A model generated the notes under the pieces. That model worked only from the letters and a program-made list of their open reading frames with translations. It did no database searches and was not told the DNA's origin. Shown here piece after piece: positions 1 to 9,352 of a DNA stretch of 64,000 nt; the stretch's first letter is position 1, and every line of letters begins with the position of its first letter. The stretch is from DASXKD01 sp963806145 (GTDB lineage: Bacteria; Actinomycetota; Actinomycetes; Streptosporangiales; Streptosporangiaceae): assembly GCA_963806145.1 (NCBI GenBank), contig CAWDXD010000037.1, forward strand, positions 1 through 64,000, written 5' to 3'. Both the position numbers and the translations under genes were made by a program.

Positions 1-12
1 TACCGTGCCGGG

Positions 13-495
13 TCAGTGTGCGCAGCCAACAGCAGCCACATACTGCTGCGGGGACATCCGGTAAAGCTTGACCGCGTCAGGGTTGCTAAGCACCAGGTCG
101 AACACCCACCGACGGTGGACATAGAACCAGTAGTCGGTCAGCTGCTGGCCGCCGATCTCGTAGTGCACCAGCCACGTCCCATGCGGGCCATCCGGGCCGA
201 CACTCTCGGTCTGAGACAGCGCATGCGGCGCGCCCGGGCAGTCGTGGTGCCGCTGAATGTATCCGGCCCTGGTGATGATCGCCTGGCTGCGCACGTCCCA
301 GCGCGCGTACACCGGCCCGTATTCGCCGGTGTCGTAGTCGTGGTTGAACGCCGTGGCGACCTTGAGCAGGGCCGGGGCGGTGTGCGGATCAGGGGGCAGC
401 GGCGCCGCCGGATGAGTCATGGTGGTTGCGGAGCAGCCGACAGCCAGCCAAGCCGCGGCAACGGCGGTCACCACGTTGAGGACGGCCAGCCGCAT
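13..495 (-). CDS. putative lipoprotein of unknown function
   Basis: A 160-residue protein I do not recognise. It opens with a hydrophobic segment (residues 3-19) ending AVGC at Cys21, a lipobox-like site followed by a Pro/His-rich stretch, so it is probably exported and lipid-anchored. The C-terminal half has a conserved look (YWFYVHRRWVFDLV), suggesting a small globular domain. The start at 495 is chosen because GAGAAGGAAC lies just upstream; an in-frame extension to 708 is open but runs antisense to the neighbouring transporter and looks non-coding. It is followed in the same direction after the cation-efflux gene by only 11 bp, so the two may be cotranscribed. Confidence 0.65.
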   Translation of the reverse strand: MRLAVLNVVTAVAAAWLAVGCSATTMTHPAAPLPPDPHTAPALLKVATAFNHDYDTGEYGPVYARWDVRSQAIITRAGYIQRHHDCPGAPHALSQTESVGPDGPHGTWLVHYEIGGQQLTDYWFYVHRRWVFDLVLSNPDAVKLYRMSPQQYVAAVGCAH

Positions 496-506
496 TGAGT
501 TCCTTC

Positions 507-1563
507 TCACCGATGTGACGCCAGCTCCGCATGGTAGTCGGCACCGCCTTGCGGCTGTGGATCGGCATGGACCAGCGCAGCGGCCAGGCGTGGTACCGCA
601 TGCAGCAGGCCGTGCTCGGCGCGGACCGCGATCTGGTGTGCCTTGACGACGCTGGCACCTGGATCGACGATGACTTCGCATTCGGCCCGCAACTGGTGCC
701 CGATCCACCGCAGCCGGACCTGGCCGACGCCCAGCACCCCCGGCGTGGCGCCCAGCGTCTGCTCCACCTCGTCCACCAGTGCCGGGTCGACGGCATCCAT
801 CAGCCGCCGGTAGATCTCCCGGGCAGCCTGGCGCAGCACCGCCAGGATCGCCACGGTGATGAGCAGTCCGACGGCCGGGTCGGCCCAGTCCCAGCCCACC
901 GCCACGCCGCCCACGCCTAGCAGTACCGCCAGGGATGTGAACCCGTCGGTGCGGGCATGCAGCCCGTCGGCGACCAGGGCCGCTGAGCCGATCTTGCGGC
1001 CGACCCGGATCCGGTACCGGGCGACTAGCTCGTTGCCGGTGAACCCGATCACCGCCGCCACCGCCACCGCGATCAGATGGGACACCGGGCGCGGGTGGGC
1101 AAGCCGGGTCACCGCCTCGTAGGCGGCCAGCGCGGACGACGCCGCGATGATCGCCACAATTGCTACCCCGGCGAGATCCTCAGCCCGGCCGTACCCGTAG
1201 GTGTAGCGGCGGTTGGGTGGCCGCCTGCCCACGACGAACGCGACGCCCAGCGGCACCGCGGTCAGCGCGTCAGCGGCATTGTGCAGCGTGTCACCCAGCA
1301 GCGCGACCGAACCAGAGATGGCCACCACCGCCGCCTGGGCCAGGGCGGTGGCGGCAAGAACGGCTAGCGAGATCCACAGCGCCCGCATTCCCTCGCGCAC
1401 TGGCCTCCATCGCCGCGTCCACCTTGTCCGCGGCCTCATGCGAATGCGGGCGGAGCACATGCCGGAACCGGTCGATCATTCCCGGCCTGCTGGCATGGCT
1501 GTGCCCGTGCCCGTGCTCGTGGACATGACCAGGGCCGGCCGGGCCCGGCTGTACGTCGCTCAT
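507..1563 (-). pseudogene. cation diffusion facilitator (CDF) transporter, frameshifted
   Basis: Two overlapping frames together make one CDF metal/proton antiporter. The first frame (1563 down to about 1390) gives a His-rich N-terminus (HEHGHGHSH) and HSHEAADKVDAAMEAS. The second frame (about 1396 down to 507) continues REGMRALWISLAV, then the GDTLHNAADAL metal site (HNxxD), a YTYGYGRAEDLAG loop, DGLHARTDG (HxxxD) and a cytoplasmic C-terminal domain ending near residue 317 of that frame. Skipping one base near 1395 joins them as EAS-REGM. As written the gene is broken; a one-base sequencing insertion is just as likely. Substrate (zinc, cobalt or similar) cannot be told from sequence. The start at 1563 is ATG with only a weak ribosome site. 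Confidence 0.75.
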
Positions 1564-1828
1564 GACGCTCAGGATGCGTGAGGAATTGGTTTGCAGCACC
1601 TCGACAACAACCACCGCAACGCGGCTGCGAAACGCTCGCAGACCCCATTGCCCGGAGTTGCCTGCACCAGTTGGCCGGGCGCTGCGCCGTCCCCTGGCCG
1701 GGCACGGGCCAGGCGCGCGGGACGGGACAGGGCCGGCCCCGGAGAGCGTTTGGCAGCAGCAGGACCTCAGCCGCCGCGGGCCCGCACCGGGCCTGGGACC
1801 GTGGCCGGCTGCCGCCGTGCCGTGCCGG
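1564..1828. other. intergenic, nothing recognised
   Basis: About 265 bp between the transporter start and the end of the SGNH hydrolase gene. Several short frames are open on both strands because of the GC bias, but none has a ribosome site or recognisable protein. I see no clear terminator hairpin. Confidence 0.5.
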
Positions 1829-2758
1829 TCAGCCCTGGGCGGCGAGCACCTGCCGGGCCATCTCCTGCTCGCCGAGGCTGTTGGGGTGGAACGGCGCCGC
1901 GAGAGAGGTGGGAATGAGGCCCTCGACCCACTTGGTCCCCGGGGCCTGGCACGCGTCGTGGCCGATGCTCGCGGTGTAGGTGTCCACGAACGTCGCGTTG
2001 TTCGCGGCGGCCTCGGTGGCGAGCATCGAGTTCAGCGCCGTTTCCACGCCGCGCAGGTAGGGCACGTCGCCGAAGGCGATCGGCACCTCAGGCCAGCAGC
2101 CGTCGCCGCTGCTGGGCAGGATCACCGGGTACCCGACCAGGAACACGTGCGCGTTCGGCGCGGCGGCGTGGATCCCCCGCAGGTCCGCGGCGACCTTCGG
2201 GGCCGCCTTGTTGATCGCCGCCCGGAGCCGGTCGGTGCCGCCCGAGGTGTAATGGTTCTTGCACGGCGAGCCGAACGGGTTCGTCAGGCTCAGCGTCGTG
2301 CAGTGGATGATGATGTTGCTGAAGCCGATGTTGTTGCCGCCGATCTGGAGCGTCACCAGCGTGGTGCTGGCGGACAGGGCGTTGTCCTGCGGCGGGTTGG
2401 TGCCCAGCGGCACCGACTGGGCATGGGTCATGTCCGCCGTGGTTGCGCCCTGGCAGCTCACGTCGGTGAACGTGGCCGCGCCGGTCCCCGCGGCCACCAG
2501 GAACGGGTAGCTGTGCGTGGACCGCAGGCAGCCGCCCGGGGACCCGGTCTCGTCGGGGATCAGCGGCCCGGCGGTGTAGGAGTCGCCGAGCGCCACGTAG
2601 TGGGGTGGCCCGCCAGCGCCGAGCGGGCCGGATACGCCCGCTCCCGCCGTCCCGGACAGCGCGATGGCCAGGAACGATCCTCCTGCCACGGCGACGAGGC
2701 CGCGGGTGGTCCGCGCGGCTAGACGGGCGTGGCGGTGGCGCGAGATCCCATGGCGCAT
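1829..2758 (-). CDS. secreted SGNH/GDSL-family hydrolase
   Basis: A 309-residue secreted esterase/lipase-type enzyme. A Sec signal peptide (Arg-rich residues 1-20, hydrophobic 21-42) is followed by block I GDSYTAG with nucleophile Ser60, the block III GGNN motif, and a C-terminal FHPN that supplies the catalytic His. Cysteine pairs flank the core, as in actinomycete secreted SGNH lipases such as the Streptomyces coelicolor and S. rimosus enzymes. I choose the ATG at 2758 because GGAAGGGGAG stands about 8-10 bases before it; upstream in-frame starts at 2779 and 2836 lack one. Likely substrates are ester lipids outside the cell; the exact substrate is unknown. Confidence 0.85.
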   Translation of the reverse strand: MRHGISRHRHARLAARTTRGLVAVAGGSFLAIALSGTAGAGVSGPLGAGGPPHYVALGDSYTAGPLIPDETGSPGGCLRSTHSYPFLVAAGTGAATFTDVSCQGATTADMTHAQSVPLGTNPPQDNALSASTTLVTLQIGGNNIGFSNIIIHCTTLSLTNPFGSPCKNHYTSGGTDRLRAAINKAAPKVAADLRGIHAAAPNAHVFLVGYPVILPSSGDGCWPEVPIAFGDVPYLRGVETALNSMLATEAAANNATFVDTYTASIGHDACQAPGTKWVEGLIPTSLAAPFHPNSLGEQEMARQVLAAQG

Positions 2759-3302
2759 CGCAGACGGCTCCCCTTCCATCCGGTCACTGACGGTTGTCAG
2801 ATCATCGAGCCTGCGTAAGCCCCGAGTCAATGGCACGTCAGCCTTCCTGGGCCTGGCCGGTGAGCGTCACGCCGGAATGTGTCCAAGTGTAGGTTCTCAT
2901 CCTTCCTGTCACCCGGCACGCCGCTGACCTGGCGGGCCCAGATTGATCGGCTTGCGCCGCCGGGTCGGGGAGCCTAGTTGGTGGTGTTGCCGTTGATGAC
3001 ATTGGGGCGTGCCGGCGACGGGACCGCCACCGCGCAGCTGCCCGGCGCTGCTAATGAAGCCGCAAGTCCCCAAGGTGCCCGAACAGCCTGGCGAACCCCA
3101 GTGGTATCGGCGAACTCACCGTCAGCGCGCCGGTTGGCTCCGGCGTTTAGCTGGCCGGGGATGGCGCAGTGTCACCCGTTTTGCGCGCTGAGGCGTCTAC
3201 CAGATGTAGCGATGGCCGAGTCGTCAAATGATGCGTCCCCGCCCGGCCGGGAACTCGGAGCACGGCGCTAGCCGCCGTCTGCGGGGGAAGGACGTGGTCC
3301 TG
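2759..3302. other. divergent intergenic region
   Basis: About 540 bp between the divergently transcribed SGNH hydrolase and the secreted repeat protein; it must carry both promoters. A 97-codon frame (2978-3271, plus strand) has no ribosome site and no recognisable domain, so I do not call it. No strong palindrome was noticed. Confidence 0.4.
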
Positions 3303-4478
3303 ATGAGCATGATTGCCGGGGGCGGTCGCCTGGGTTTGATCGCCGTGCGGGTGCGGATGCGCGCCCGGCTGGCCGTGACGTTGCTGCTGTTGCTCGGGTC
3401 CGCGGGCGGGCTGCTGGCCGTCGGGATGAGCAGTGCCTCCGCGCAGCCGCCGCCTTCGCTGGCTCGCGGGCGGGCCTTGCTCGCCGGGGCGGGTGGCCAG
3501 TTGTACGGTATCCGCTGCACGTCGGCGGCCAGTTGCTGGGCCGTCGGGAACACCTCGGACGACCGGACCGAGGCGCTGCACTGGAACGGGCACCAATGGT
3601 CCCAGGTGACAACGCCTAACCCGGGCGACTACTACGACAACCTCTTCGATGTGGCCTGCACCTCCGCTACGGACTGCTGGGCCGTCGGAAGCGCCGGTTA
3701 CAGCAATCTCACCGCCCCGAACATGGCGCTGCACTGGAACGGGCACACCTGGTCGCTGGTGCCCACGCCCAGCCCGTACAAGGGGGAAGGATTCAACCGG
3801 CTCCAGTCCGTCACCTGCGTCTCGCCGGGAGACTGCTGGGCCGTCGGAGATGACTCCGTCGGCGGCCAGGCACTGCACTGGAACGGTCATACGTGGTCGC
3901 TGGTCCCCACGCCGGGCGTCGGGCTGTTGAGCGTCCGCTGCATCTCGTCCGCGAACTGCTGGGCCGTCGGGCAAGGCCTGGGGAACGCGGTATCGCACTG
4001 GGACGGGCGCACCTGGGCCATGGTGGCCGCACCAGTCCCAGGCACGGCAAGCGCGCTCAGCAGCATCGGCTGCACCTCCGCTGCCAACTGCTGGGCGGTT
4101 GGAGGCTACGGTGCCGGGCACATTACCCGGAGCGAAGCGCTGCGCTGGGACGGGCATCAGTGGTCCCAGGCCGCCACGCCCAGGCCCCGCGGCAGTGTCA
4201 CTGACCCGCGTGGTCTTGGCGGTGTCGCATGCACCTCGGCTGCGGACTGCTGGGCCGTCGGGCCCCATTTCTTCCCCTTGGGGAGCACGGTGAACGAAGC
4301 CGTGCATTGGAACGGGCACACGTGGTCCTACGTCACGATGCCTAGCCCGGCCCAGGGCGAAAGTCCCAGCCTGCAGGCCATCGCCTGCACCTCGTCTGCG
4401 AACTGCTGGGCCGTCGGGTTCGACTTTAGCGGGGACCAGGTGCTCCACTGGAACGGGCACCACTGGTCCACGGCCTAG
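3303..4478 (+). CDS. secreted Cys-Trp repeat protein (CWAVG repeats)
   Basis: A 391-residue exported protein: basic N-terminus, hydrophobic segment and an ASAQ signal-peptidase site about 40-45 residues in. The rest is eight or so units of roughly 45-50 residues, each containing a Cys-x5-Cys-WAVG core and then ALHWNGHxWSxVxTPxP. Paired cysteines per unit suggest a disulfide-braced beta structure, possibly a propeller; that is inference. The ATG at 3303 has GGAAGGA ten bases upstream. A second protein of the same architecture with a different consensus (CTAVG / WNGTSWSVVPSP) lies at 51895. No enzymatic motif is visible; an adhesive or cell-surface role is possible but unproven. Confidence 0.8.
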   Translation: MSMIAGGGRLGLIAVRVRMRARLAVTLLLLLGSAGGLLAVGMSSASAQPPPSLARGRALLAGAGGQLYGIRCTSAASCWAVGNTSDDRTEALHWNGHQWSQVTTPNPGDYYDNLFDVACTSATDCWAVGSAGYSNLTAPNMALHWNGHTWSLVPTPSPYKGEGFNRLQSVTCVSPGDCWAVGDDSVGGQALHWNGHTWSLVPTPGVGLLSVRCISSANCWAVGQGLGNAVSHWDGRTWAMVAAPVPGTASALSSIGCTSAANCWAVGGYGAGHITRSEALRWDGHQWSQAATPRPRGSVTDPRGLGGVACTSAADCWAVGPHFFPLGSTVNEAVHWNGHTWSYVTMPSPAQGESPSLQAIACTSSANCWAVGFDFSGDQVLHWNGHHWSTA

Positions 4479-4582
4479 CGCACCAGCCGCTCACCGGCAA
4501 CAAAGGACCGGCAAGCCTGCGGCCTGTGGGAATGACGCCCGGCGGGTGGATGCCATCCGCCGGCCCGGTGAGCGCGACGGCG

Positions 4583-4729
4583 ATGACAGACGGCACGCAT
4601 CAGGCGAAGCTTCCGGTGGCCAAGCGCCTTGACGCTATCGCCGAGGGGCTCGGGCTGCTCGTCGAGCACGTCACAACGCTGACCGACGACCTCGTCTATC
4701 TCACGGATGGGCGAGATGGCCAACTGTGA
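4583..4729 (+). CDS. possible small protein (48 aa)
   Basis: A short frame starting MTDGTHQAKLPVAKRLDAI, with regular heptad-like hydrophobics (LLVEHVTTLTDDLVYL) that look like an amphipathic helix or coiled coil. There is no strong ribosome site, only purine-rich GAGCG upstream, and a longer in-frame start exists at 4526. It ends 3 bp before the converging NlpC/P60 gene. I do not recognise it; low confidence that it is translated. Confidence 0.3.
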   Translation: MTDGTHQAKLPVAKRLDAIAEGLGLLVEHVTTLTDDLVYLTDGRDGQL

Positions 4730-4732
4730 GTT

Positions 4733-5884
4733 TCAGCCACCGGCGGTCTGGCTGGTGAGTGTCACGCCCGAGTGCGCCCAGGGGCGGGTGAACCCGACCG
4801 GGTTCGTGTCGCCGGGGGCCGCCTTGCTGGTACCGAAGGGCGAGATCCGGATCGGGAACCCGGTCGCGTACGCCTCGATCATCAGGTCGTGCCCGATGAC
4901 CAGGCCGACGTGGCCCGGCGAGGTGGTCGTGCCGTCGGAGCCGGCGAAGAACACCAGGTCACCGGGTTCCTCGTGACCCGGCTGGACCTGGGGGCCCCAC
5001 AGCCACTGCACCTCCGAGGTGCGCGGGATGTCGATGCCGGCCGACCGGTAGGCCATCATCATCAGCCCGGAGCAGTCGAACGCGTCCGGCCCGGTCCCGC
5101 CCCACAGGTAGGGCTTGCCGATCTGCTGCCGCGCGAAAGCGATCACGGCGGCCACGGTCTGGTTCGGCACCGTGATGCTGGTGGTGCCCGGCTGGCAGGA
5201 GGCCTGCGGCCCGGGAGCGGCCGCGGTGACCGTGAAGCCGCCGCCGGCGTACACCCCGGCCCAGTGCAGCACCGCCTGCACGTAGGAGGTGAGGTGGTTG
5301 TACGCGAAGATGGCGCCACTCGGGTTGGTCAGCACCCCGTGCTCCAGCAGGTACTTCGCGGCGCCGCCGATCGCGTCGGCCGGCTCGTACACGCTGGCGA
5401 CGCCGTCCCCGTTGCCGTCCGTGGCGACCCCGCTGACCTGCTCACCGGCCGGGTGGACCGGCGCGCCGCCCCAGGTGTTCCCCGCCGCGCCGCCGATGCC
5501 GATCTGCATCGGCCCGGCCGCGCCGAACGCGTTCGCCCCACTGTGCACGCCGGGCAGGGTGGACCGGCCGTCGTTGGACTCCACCTCGCTGATCCCGGCC
5601 AGGATCGCCCAGGGCACCCCGTAGGTGTGCCCCGCCTGCTGGAAGAGGTGCAGGTAGTTGGCGGGAATGGCGGTTCCAGCGGCCTTGCTCGGGGCCGGCT
5701 GGACCGCCGCGGTCACCACGGCGCCGCCGCCGGCGCCGCAGCCCTGGCCGGCGGCGAACAGCATGCTGCCGCCGGTGATGCCCGCGCCGGCGAGCGCGAG
5801 GCCGAGCACGAGCAGGCCGACCATGCCGATGGCGACTACCGCTGCAGTACGCCCCGACACGCGCCAGCTGGCCTGCCAGGTCAC
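4733..5884 (-). CDS. VirB1-like transglycosylase / NlpC-P60 endopeptidase
   Basis: A 383-residue cell-wall hydrolase. Domains in order: an N-terminal membrane segment (residues 14-48); an SLT/lysozyme-like domain at about 70-215, with the glutamate in AGISEVES and the GAAGPMQIG motif; a short linker; and an NlpC/P60 domain at about 245-370, with catalytic Cys in DAFDCSGLM and His in PGHVGLVIG. Proteins of this two-domain type open the peptidoglycan for Gram-positive conjugation machines (VirB1 / TcpG class). The GTG start overlaps the preceding stop (GTGA), making it the last gene of the transfer operon. Confidence 0.85.
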   Translation of the reverse strand: MTWQASWRVSGRTAAVVAIGMVGLLVLGLALAGAGITGGSMLFAAGQGCGAGGGAVVTAAVQPAPSKAAGTAIPANYLHLFQQAGHTYGVPWAILAGISEVESNDGRSTLPGVHSGANAFGAAGPMQIGIGGAAGNTWGGAPVHPAGEQVSGVATDGNGDGVASVYEPADAIGGAAKYLLEHGVLTNPSGAIFAYNHLTSYVQAVLHWAGVYAGGGFTVTAAAPGPQASCQPGTTSITVPNQTVAAVIAFARQQIGKPYLWGGTGPDAFDCSGLMMMAYRSAGIDIPRTSEVQWLWGPQVQPGHEEPGDLVFFAGSDGTTTSPGHVGLVIGHDLMIEAYATGFPIRISPFGTSKAAPGDTNPVGFTRPWAHSGVTLTSQTAGG

Positions 5885-6543
5885 GTGTTCCCCGCCGAAG
5901 CAAGTTCCAGGTCTTCCACCTGCCAGGTTGTTGCCGCACCGGTCACCGTGACGGCGTAGCTGGTGGTGGTCTGCTTGGTGCCCTTGGTACCGGCGACCTT
6001 CTGGGTGATCGCGACGACGAAGGTGATGTTGTTGGACCCGAAGCCGCGGATGGCGGTGATCCGCCCGGAGCCGGTGGCGATCTGCTTTTGCTGCGTCCTT
6101 ATCTGGGCCACGCCTGGCGTGGCGAAGCCGCGCGCCAGCACGGCCGCCAGTTGAGTGGTGGCCAGGCCGCCGAACTGCCTTTCGTAACTGGCCGGGCTTT
6201 GCGTGTAGGTGTAGCTGGCGTACGCGGCCGCGAACTTGTGCACCAGGTCCACGGCCGCGGCCAGGCCCGCCTGGCTGAACGGCAGCCAGGCGTAGATGTC
6301 CGGCCCGGTACCCGTCGGCGGCGGCGGGGAGCCCAGGCCGCCGGGGGCCGTGGCCGGCTGGCTGCCCGGGCCGGGGGACGGTGAGGTCCCGGACAGCGGT
6401 GTGCTGAGCCCCACGGCCCGGCCGTGCCCGGTACTGTTGCTCCGGCCCAGCGTGGCGGGGATGATCAGGAACGCGCCCAGCGCGGCGAGGACAAGAACGA
6501 CTCCGGCGAAGACGAGCTTGCGCTGGGCCGATGTGAGATCCAT
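5881..6543 (-). CDS. membrane-anchored transfer-operon protein, unknown function
   Basis: A 220-residue protein with one transmembrane helix (residues 9-29), a Pro/Gly/Ser-rich linker (about 40-75), and a soluble C-terminal domain of about 140 residues beginning YAWLPFSQAGLAAAVDLVHKF. That layout resembles the NTF2-like domain of VirB8/TcpC partners, but I cannot assign it with confidence. The ATG at 6543 lies 10 bp after the VirB6-like gene with GGAAG upstream; a longer in-frame start at 6942 would overlap that gene by 390 bp and encodes only low-complexity sequence. The stop overlaps the next gene's GTG. Confidence 0.7.
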   Translation of the reverse strand: MDLTSAQRKLVFAGVVLVLAALGAFLIIPATLGRSNSTGHGRAVGLSTPLSGTSPSPGPGSQPATAPGGLGSPPPPTGTGPDIYAWLPFSQAGLAAAVDLVHKFAAAYASYTYTQSPASYERQFGGLATTQLAAVLARGFATPGVAQIRTQQKQIATGSGRITAIRGFGSNNITFVVAITQKVAGTKGTKQTTTSYAVTVTGAATTWQVEDLELASAGNT

Positions 6544-6553
6544 CGCCGCTGCG

Positions 6554-9352
6554 CTACTTCCGGCGCCGCAGCGGGCGCAGCCAGAACGGGGTCGGCCCGG
6601 CTGGCCCGTCACCACGGCTGCCGTTGCCGGCCGCCGGTGAGCCCGCCCCCGGGGCGGCCGGTGGCGGCGGGTGAGACGCGGCCCGGGGCGCGGCGGGCGG
6701 GGCCGTCCGGCGCGTGGGCGGTGCCGCGCGGGATGCCGCCGAGCGGGGCGGGGGCGCGGAAGCCGCCCGTGCCGGGGCCCGCTCGTTCCCGGACTGGCCG
6801 CCGCCAGACCGGCCGCCACCGGAGTAGCCGCCGGAATAGCCTCCACCGGACTGGCCGCCGCCGGAATAACCGCCGCCGGACTGGCCGCCGCCGCGCGAGT
6901 AGCCGCCGGGGTGGCTGCCGCCGCCGAACGGGCCGGGGGCACCGGACCGGGCGGGCTGCTGTTGTGCTCCGCCGGCGGGCTGGCTCGCGGAGCCCGGCCC
7001 CCTGGCCCTGGACTGTGAGGGCACGACGAGGGGGCCGTTGCTGCCGGTCTTGGCCCAGCCGGACGCCGGCCGCGTGGTGCCCTCCTCGGACCGCGGCGGC
7101 AGGTCCAGCGGCGGCGGGGTGCGGCCCGCTGCGCCGTTCACCCCGGCCCTGGCCCGCCCCATCGCGGCGGCACCGGAACCGGGGCTGACGGTGCGGTCGC
7201 CTGCGGCAGCTTCGCCTGTCTCGGCGGCCGCGGCACCGGCCTCGGCGGCCGCGCCCTGCGCACTCCCGTTGCCTGCGGCCGCGGCACCGGCCAGGGCACC
7301 CGCCGTGCCCGCCGTCGCGACCTGCGCGGCGACGCCGGCCGCCTGGGCCGGGTTGCGCCGCGCCCAGCGGGCCGCACGGTAGGCGGCGAACCCGGGCACC
7401 CCGACGGTGGCCGCGTCGCGGGTGTTGCGGGCCGCGGTGCTCCCTGCCCGGGCGAGCTGGGTGTCGGCCTGCTCCCGGGAGCCGATGACGCCGTAGCCGA
7501 CCGCGGAGAACAGGTGCGTGAACGGTTTGCGGTAGATGAACACCGCCACGGTGACCAGGGAGATCATCAGGATCTTCAGCGCCCACGGCAGCACCGCGTC
7601 GCTGGTGCCCATGATCAGCGAGTAGGTGTAAAGCAGCACGGACAGCACGATCGCGATCGCCGCCTGTTTGAGCAGCACCCCGACCAGCAGCTCACCCCAG
7701 CGCAGGGCGATGACCCGGCCGAAGCCCGGATGGGTGCCCACGATGAGGAAGAACGGTCCCGCGATAAGCAGCAGCAGGAACCCGAGCTTCAGCATGATCA
7801 AGGTGATCGCGATGAGCAGCACGAGCACGCCCGCGAGCAGCGCGGCGAACAGCGCCGCGAACCCGATCTCCAGCCGGGTGGTCCACTGTTTGCCCTGGAA
7901 CAGGGCGTACGCGCCGGGATCCTTCTGTTTCAGCGAGGACGCCAGGCCGGTGTAGGCATCCTCCTTGGCCTGGATGACGCTGGCCGTGGGTTTCTCGTTC
8001 GCGGCGATCGCCTGCGCCCAGAGCAACTGCCGCCCGTAGCTGTTGACGACGGTCGGCTTGCCCTTGCCGACGGCGTAGGCGGTGGTGCCGAACTCGCCGA
8101 TCAGCCAGGGCTTGCAGACCAGCACGGTCCACAGTTCGTTGGCGTTGGCGTCGACGATGGTGTTCCCGTTGGAGAAGTTGAAGTTGGCCTGCGGCGGCGT
8201 TTGCGGGTCGCCGTTGCTCACCGGGACGCAATTGCTCTGGTGCGGCGCGGGCAGCTTGGCGAACGCCACGTTGAGCGCCTGGCTGATGCCGTTGGACACG
8301 GCCTTGCCGGCCCCGGTGAAGTCCGCGGGCCTGCCGATGAGCCAGATCGCGATGGCGCACGCGAGCACCATCCAAAGGGTGCCCTCGATGGTGCGGCTTG
8401 CCCTCTTGCGGATCAGTCCCTGCCAGGCCAGCCAGATCGCGCCGAGGATCACCACCGGCGCCAGGTAGGGGAAGTAGATGGCGTTGCCGAGGCTGGTGAC
8501 CAGCCGGTCCACCGCGCTGGTGAGCCAGGACAGGATGCCCTCGCCCGCGGCCGACTGGTACACGGTGATGGTGACCCGGTCCAGGGCCTTGGCCGCGTCG
8601 AACACCACCCCGGCGATGTTGTTCCCCACCAGGGAGGCCATATCGCTGCACTGCAGGTCGAAGGCGGCCCAGGACTGCCCGGCCATGCCGTAGCTGTCGT
8701 ACAGGGTGGGCTTGCCGGTGCCGCCGGTACCGCCGGTGCCGGCCGGCGGCCGGATCAGGGCGTCGATACCGCCGGTGGCGGGCTCGGGGGTGGGCACGGA
8801 CGGCTGGCAGATGTTGTTCAGGTCGCCGACGATGCCGCTGGACCCGGCCGCGCAGAACCCGAGCAGGCCGCCGATGTCACCGATCCCCGGAACCGAGCAG
8901 ATCCCGCTGGACGGGGCGGCCGGCTGCGCCGGGACCTGGACGGCGGTGGTGGCCACGGCGCTGGCGGGGAGGGCGGCACCGGCCGGGCTGGCGAGGCCCG
9001 CCGGGCCGGGCGGGAGCGTGGTGGCGGCCGGGAGCACGAGGCTGGCCGGGGCTGCGGCGCGGGCGGGGCTGACGGCCGCCTGGGCCACCGCCGGCATGCC
9101 GAGCATCGCCACTACCGCACCGGCCAGCAGCAGCGCGCGCCAGGCCGGGCGGGCGGCGACACGGCCGCAATGCCGGATCCGGCGGCCCGGCCGCGGGGCC
9201 TGCCGGGGCTGCGGTGACTTCAGGAACTGCGGGGCGTGCGGGGACTTCGGGGGCGACGTCGGCATATCCGGGTCTCCGGACCTCGTGGAGTTGGCTAAGT
9301 CAGCGACATGGGGGATGACCTGGGGCGATGGCATATCAGGTTTCCCGATCAA
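6554..9352 (-). CDS. VirB6/TrbL-like polytopic membrane protein
   Basis: Up to 932 residues. After an N-terminal tail comes a signal-like hydrophobic segment (about residues 70-95, ending AQAA), a Cys-containing extracellular region, then several transmembrane helices between about 285 and 640, and a long cytoplasmic C-terminus rich in Ala, Pro and Gly. That tail includes GGYSGGG/QSGGG repeats near residues 835-880 (DNA 6795-6910). This is the expected profile of the inner-membrane channel component of Gram-positive type IV secretion systems. The TTG at 9352 overlaps the upstream stop (TTGA); ATGs at 9334 and 9265 are alternatives, and the latter has GGAG eight bases upstream. I cannot decide between them. 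Confidence 0.7.
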   Translation of the reverse strand: MIGKPDMPSPQVIPHVADLANSTRSGDPDMPTSPPKSPHAPQFLKSPQPRQAPRPGRRIRHCGRVAARPAWRALLLAGAVVAMLGMPAVAQAAVSPARAAAPASLVLPAATTLPPGPAGLASPAGAALPASAVATTAVQVPAQPAAPSSGICSVPGIGDIGGLLGFCAAGSSGIVGDLNNICQPSVPTPEPATGGIDALIRPPAGTGGTGGTGKPTLYDSYGMAGQSWAAFDLQCSDMASLVGNNIAGVVFDAAKALDRVTITVYQSAAGEGILSWLTSAVDRLVTSLGNAIYFPYLAPVVILGAIWLAWQGLIRKRASRTIEGTLWMVLACAIAIWLIGRPADFTGAGKAVSNGISQALNVAFAKLPAPHQSNCVPVSNGDPQTPPQANFNFSNGNTIVDANANELWTVLVCKPWLIGEFGTTAYAVGKGKPTVVNSYGRQLLWAQAIAANEKPTASVIQAKEDAYTGLASSLKQKDPGAYALFQGKQWTTRLEIGFAALFAALLAGVLVLLIAITLIMLKLGFLLLLIAGPFFLIVGTHPGFGRVIALRWGELLVGVLLKQAAIAIVLSVLLYTYSLIMGTSDAVLPWALKILMISLVTVAVFIYRKPFTHLFSAVGYGVIGSREQADTQLARAGSTAARNTRDAATVGVPGFAAYRAARWARRNPAQAAGVAAQVATAGTAGALAGAAAAGNGSAQGAAAEAGAAAAETGEAAAGDRTVSPGSGAAAMGRARAGVNGAAGRTPPPLDLPPRSEEGTTRPASGWAKTGSNGPLVVPSQSRARGPGSASQPAGGAQQQPARSGAPGPFGGGSHPGGYSRGGGQSGGGYSGGGQSGGGYSGGYSGGGRSGGGQSGNERAPARAASAPPPRSAASRAAPPTRRTAPPAAPRAASHPPPPAAPGAGSPAAGNGSRGDGPAGPTPFWLRPLRRRK

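Noticed and set aside
2978..3271. 97-codon plus-strand ORF between SGNH hydrolase and repeat protein
   Set aside because: No ribosome site or recognisable domain; composition looks random for this GC content.
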